This document shows, one piece after another, positions 59,398 to 64,000 of a DNA stretch of 64,000 nt. Origin of the DNA: Liquidambar formosana. Taxonomy: Eukaryota > Streptophyta > Magnoliopsida > Saxifragales > Altingiaceae. The stretch is taken from the NCBI GenBank assembly GCA_039720395.1, contig CM077828.1:30314069-30378068 (forward strand), in the 5' to 3' direction. The position numbers and the translations under genes are program-made. Within the stretch, counting starts at the first letter, position 1. Each line of letters begins with the position of its first letter. Under the pieces are notes generated by a model. That model had not been told where the DNA came from. It worked only from the letters and a program-made list of their open reading frames with translations, and did not search any database.

Positions 59398-59548
59398 GGG
59401 AGAATTTTAGATTGGTCAGGTTATAAGAAAATAATTACAGTTCAATAATATTTCCTACTGACTTCCCAATAAATGACTACTAACTTTACTAAAAATTACC
59501 ACTAACTATAATTATTTTCCTGTAGCCCGACCAATCTAAAATTCCCCC
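59398..59548. mobile_element. Mutator-like MITE, 151 bp
   Basis: Ends GGGAGAATTTTAGATTGGTC and the complement of GACCAATCTAAAATTCCCCC, flanked by the exact 9-bp repeat atttcaatt at 59389-59397 and 59549-59557. Related to 56839-56967. Confidence 0.88.
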
Positions 59549-59557
59549 ATTTCAATT

Positions 59558-62260
59558 TCATCATTCATGCAATCATGAATTGAAAGGGTATTTTTACAGA
59601 GCAATCATATTGCATTCCATTGGAAAAATTAGATGCATGTGTTTTGGCCGGTGGTACATGTCACTAATAATAACGGGGAACGGGGAGAGACAGCCATGGT
59701 GGCCAGAAAAAAGGATGGCCTCTCTTTCTCCCATTAGGGCCAATAGACCCACACACATTTTGACCCATATCAAACTCATGGCCTTCTCCATGTGAATTTG
59801 TCTAATCCCACCTCATAATTATTGGAAAAAGCTAGGAACATATATGAGACATCTTTCTTTTTACTTAAAATTGAAACTCTCTAGAAAACGGATCACCCTT
59901 CTCGATGATTTACACGTGAGTGAGCACATCAACATGTAAAACTTGACCAAACTTTTTGAAAGATATGCATGTTATCATGAAATTTCATGCACTACCTATG
60001 GCAAGAGAAGAGAATTCTCTTATCTTTTAGAGAGTTATTTAATCACCCAACTCCCTTATCAAGTTCGTAGAGTGGTTAAATCAACCCCACCCCACAACCC
60101 TCTCCTACCAAATTCATGCACATGGCTCACATGATATGGATCAACGCCCACCACATCTGTTACCATTGCTTAAGCCACTCGAAGAAAATCACCAAATTTC
60201 TTCCCTCCCCCCCCCCCCCCCCCCCATAAAAATAAATAAATAAATAAAAAGTTTAGTGAAAGAGACTTACCAACCAAATAATGTAAAATCAAAACTGGAC
60301 AGATATATTTTCAACTAGTCAAGTCTTCAATTTGACAAACAACCCCTAAAGGCTTTTTGGGAATTTCAAAAATTAGATCACAAACTAGGTGCAGTCCATG
60401 ATTGTTATCTGGTTTTTAAATAAACCAACTCACAATTGGTTTGAAAAAAAATTGTGTTTATGAAAACAAAGCTGAATTGTTTAGTAGGATAAAAAAAAAC
60501 TTACCAAACAATGTGAAATTAAAATTGATCAGATTTATTTTCAATTGATTAGATTTTCAGGTTTACCAAACAACCAAGTAGAGGTAGAAAATAAAGCAAG
60601 ATGATTTCATAGTTGTAATGGACAGACAGGGCCTCATTATGGGCCCAGAGGTCAAGTCGATGGCCGAAGACTCTGTGGCCATTCAAATTGCTGGGGAACG
60701 TACAACAACTCGTAGCCTGGTGTGGCTTATCAAAACAGGAATTACCAAAAGAAATTGGTCGGTGGTGGTGAAGTCCCATCGCCTACACCGCACATTAAAC
60801 ATGACAAGAGAACATTATGTTGTGGCCACTCGGCACTGCCCTTAGATTTTGGACTTCCCAATTTAACAGGTTCGGCCTTGCTCATTATTGACTTGGGCTT
60901 CTTCGTATGGCAATGGAACTCCGATCAGACCTAGTGAGTGTGTGCGTTTTTTTTTTTTTTTTTTTTTTGCCCAAAAAAATTTGGAAAACAGAGTTGCTAT
61001 GTGTAAGATCTTAGAAGCAAATGCACTGAAATAGTTTTTAGGCACCAAAGCCATCATATCATGTCAATTATTTGCAAGGAAAAGAATGGTAAGGTAGGAC
61101 AGAAGGTTCAATTCTGCTTCCCCAAACACCTTCCCCCCCCCCTCCTTCTTTTTCCTTAAGAAGATAAGGAAAAGTCTTTTTTCTTTAAAAATATAAGAAA
61201 TAGATCTCACCCTTTCGTGAGAGAATTGGTATAAAAATTGAAACATGAAATTAGGGTATCAGACGCATAGACACGTGAAATACATTCACGTATTTGAACA
61301 AGATTTGGAAACACATAGTACAAGACATGCCTTATTTCGATCATCAAGTTTATCATGTAGAGGATATCCCAATAGTATAAAATTCAGCCAAAAATATTTT
61401 TAAATTAGCTTACATGTGCTAGTCAAAGCTCACATAAAATTTAGATAAAATATTGTTGATTAAGAGAGGACATCAAATGCTCAAAACTTCGACCAACAAC
61501 TGTATGAGCAATTTATGCTCAAACTTGAAGGATCATTTTTACCTAATTGTAAAGGGCATCTATCTAATTGTAGAGTGTTTGCCTATCTAATCTTTTCTAG
61601 CCTTCTTTTAATTTTATAAAGGCGTGGACAGTAATGGAGCTCAAATTGAGAATGCACCACTAAAAAAATGAGTGATGTATAAAATTCGACAGAGCTCGTT
61701 GTGAACGAGTGAGTAGGGCTCCATGACCTAGGCCTGCCCCACCGCGAAGGGTCAATAGAAATGTGGGTACTGTTGCATAGTCAACCTTGTATTGTTTAGT
61801 GTAGCCATCTCGGTCAACATACGTTGACACTGTACAAATGCTGCAGGCCTTGTGGTCAACTTTTGTCTATTAATCAACATCTAATACTTTCTAACAAAGA
61901 GAGATGCTAATTAAAGTCGCATTGGGGCCTACCGTATTATACACGGATCAATCGCAATGTGATGGTTGAACCGCCGTGAATATAATTGACATTCTTCGTT
62001 TAACAAATATGCTTTGAGGCAACCAGCCAAAAAGAAAAAACAAAATGCTTCAGGGCCATGCGACCTTGTACTTTCATTTTTTCTTTCAAATCAAGAGTTA
62101 AGAGTGTCCTGGCTAAAGCCACGACACATGCTTGTACCTTGAATATTGTCTAGTAAATTATTTGACCAGAGCTATGGGCGTAGCCCTAGCCTTATAATTT
62201 GGTATCACACATGATGTCAGGATGTCCGCTAGCTTTTGTGGTATCATGGTAAAGTTGAGG
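59558..62260. other. Intergenic region
   Basis: No gene I can support. Short open frames at 59580-59795 and 60618-60934 have no recognised domain. A C19 run lies at 60207-60225 and a poly-T run at 60949-60968. Confidence 0.4.
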
Positions 62261-62274
62261 TGTGGATAGTTACA

Positions 62275-63170
62275 CAGTGTTTTGTTTTGGGGGAGGGAAG
62301 GGAAGGATTCAAAATCCCTTATTTGGTTGGGAGGGGAAGGAAAACAGGAAGGGCCCCTTTCCGTCCTTGTCCACCAATTTCAATCCGTTCAAAAACGAAA
62401 TGAAAAGACAGCTAGGAAACGAAAGTATCCAAAATACCCTTGAGTTGCTATAGGGGTGCTTCAGCGGTTATTTGCCAGAAAAAATGGAGGATTGTTTAAT
62501 CTCACCAGTTGTCGTGGGTGTAGAGGGAGGGTGGGATGGGGGGTTTGGTCAAACCCATGGCAATCGTGGTGTCGACGGTTGCTACTGCTACTGCTTCAAA
62601 TGACAAATGTGATAGGTTTTTTTTTTTTTTTTCATTGTCGGAAAAAATGGTGTGGCCTTTGAGAGCCATCATCGGCAATTCAGATCCAAACACTTTTTAT
62701 CACCATCTCCATGAAACCCAACTCCACCGCCATCGAGTCCATCACCGTGCGAGCCAAGTGCCATCATTGGTAACTCAGATCCAAACACCCTTTAATGTGG
62801 TTGCTTTTTCTTTCTTTCTTTCATTTATTTTATTTATTTATTTTTTTCGCGTCATCGTCGGAAAAAATGGTGTGGCCGATGGCCTTTGATGTGAGAGTTA
62901 AATAATTTTTTTTTTAAAAGAAGAAAAAAAAACAAACTGGCCAATATAAAAAAATATTTTTGAGGGTAATATGGTAAAATATTTCTTTTAACTATTATCC
63001 CATCCTCTTCATCTCCCTTCTTATCAAACAAAGAGAGAGGAAAGAAAGCCCATTTCCATCCTCTTTACCAAACAATAGGAATGAAAGAAGATTTCTTTTC
63101 CCTAGGGGTGGGTTTTCCATCCCTTTCCTTTTTCTTTTCCTTCCCCTTTTCCATCCTCCCAACCTAACTC
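62275..63170. mobile_element. Possible inverted-repeat element
   Basis: A purine-rich left side (GGTTGGGAGGGGAAGGAAAA near 62325) pairs with a pyrimidine-rich right side (TTCCTTCCCC...CCTCCCAACC near 63135-63163). The interior repeats TCGGAAAAAATGGTGTGGCC twice (62637 and 62858). Structure is like the Mutator-like elements above, but no target duplication is found. Confidence 0.4.
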
Positions 63171-63425
63171 AGCATTAGAGATCAAGTCTCCCCACATATA
63201 ACCCAAAAAAAGAAAGAAAAAAAAAAAAGGGACACTCGCCTCCACAACCCAATCACCGATAATTGAAAGTTCCTACTGAACAGACTCCAAGGCATGCAGA
63301 TCAACCATGTCTATTGAGAGGCAAATCTATACTAAATCCTTTGCTAATTAAGGAGGGTTGTGTACTTGTGCATCCCATGTTCATCTTGTTGCATTTCAAT
63401 AATTCTCTTAGATACTCGTTAGTTT

Positions 63426-63845
63426 GATGCCGATGTTTTAACTAGGAAGGCCTTTGCTTCCACAATATGATGGTTTTGTTTCTGTTCAATATTCCTCCCA
63501 GATGAATTAATCATCAAAGCTTGATGTGTGCCGATACTTTAGCCAAGGAGGCCTGTGCCTCTGATGTTGATTTTGTTACATTAATTCAATAATACTCCCA
63601 ATGTGTCACTAATCAGTTTGATGCTAATGTTCACTGTGTTTGTTTTCCTAGATTGTTTATCAAAATCAAATCCAATCTTATATCCGATGCTTTAGCTGAG
63701 ACAGCCTATACGCGCCCCCGATGTTGATTTTTTTTACCTTCAATAATCATCCCAAATGTGTGACTAATCAGTTTGATGCTGATGTTCATGGTGTTTGTTT
63801 TCCTAGATTGTTTATCAAAATCAAATCCAATCTTATGTCCGTTGT
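63426..63845 (+). repeat. Tandem relics resembling an RNase H C-terminal tail
   Basis: Short frames at about 63426, 63527 and 63683 read DADVLTRKAFAS, CADTLAKEACAS and SDALAETA, like the ADxLAKxA helix that ends plant LINE or RVT_3 RNase H domains. A surrounding unit of about 150-160 bp is repeated (TAATCAGTTTGATGC...AAATCCAATCTTAT). No catalytic part is present. Confidence 0.45.
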
Positions 63846-64000
63846 CCTTACGGATTAAGGGTTGCCACCCACCTTTCCTAATCCATTGTTTAGCACAAGA
63901 AAAAACGAAAATAGAGGCAGTCTCACACAACCACCAAAGGATATAATTAAAAATTAGAATCCTAAGGTCGCTCAACTTTCACTATTTTTAACTTTTTTCC

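Noticed and set aside
60618..60934. Overlapping plus and minus frames
   Set aside because: No domain, no conserved start context, short.
1..64000. CRISPR array, bacterial operon, phage or viral insertion
   Set aside because: No regularly spaced repeats, no prokaryotic or viral coding signature; all real genes are plant nuclear genes with introns or plant-specific families.

Overview
The window is nuclear DNA from a flowering plant, most likely a eudicot. It is AT-rich and intron-rich. Its genes belong to plant-specific families: steroleosin-type HSD, FatB thioesterase, HVA22, isoprenylated heavy-metal-domain protein and DUF4408/DUF761. Between the genes lie many small inverted-repeat transposons. 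I see no bacterial gene, CRISPR array, rRNA or convincing tRNA.

Region 1 (1-23.3 kb, all genes on the minus strand) is a tandem segmental duplication. The ancestral unit read, in map order, type I HSD - type II HSD - DUF4408/DUF761 gene. The left unit has copy A (type I, cut by the window edge), copy B (type II, one 1-bp frameshift in exon 1) and a broken DUF gene. That broken gene is fused at a 7-bp microhomology to copy E, the first two exons of another type I HSD. The right unit has copy C (type I, fully intact, 334 aa), copy D (type II, a pseudogene with at least five lesions) and an intact DUF4408/DUF761 gene. Exon-6 debris and a three-copy 180-bp tandem repeat lie between them. HSDs are NADP-dependent sterol dehydrogenases of oil-body membranes, so copy C, and B if its frameshift is an error, would supply that activity.

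Region 2 (23.3-36.6 kb) carries a four-exon HVA22-like gene on minus with several ACGT-core (ABRE-like) boxes upstream. A six-exon FatB-like acyl-ACP thioesterase on plus follows (391 aa, plastid fatty-acid release, full catalytic set). Two Mutator-like elements lie between the HSD cluster and HVA22.

Region 3 (36.6-50 kb) is intergenic. It holds a hAT remnant, a Stowaway MITE, a 1.3-kb Mutator-like element and several local duplications. Region 4 (50.0-51.8 kb) is a five-exon HIPP gene on minus (350 aa, two metal-binding HMA domains, CaaX box). From 52 to 64 kb I find only repeats and no supportable gene.

The strongest non-gene signal is a set of nine inverted-repeat elements. Eight have exact 9-10 bp target-site duplications and one has a single mismatch. 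Several can be checked against empty sites in the sister duplicate. They include long foldbacks and at least one Pack-MULE that captured a G-type lectin receptor kinase fragment.
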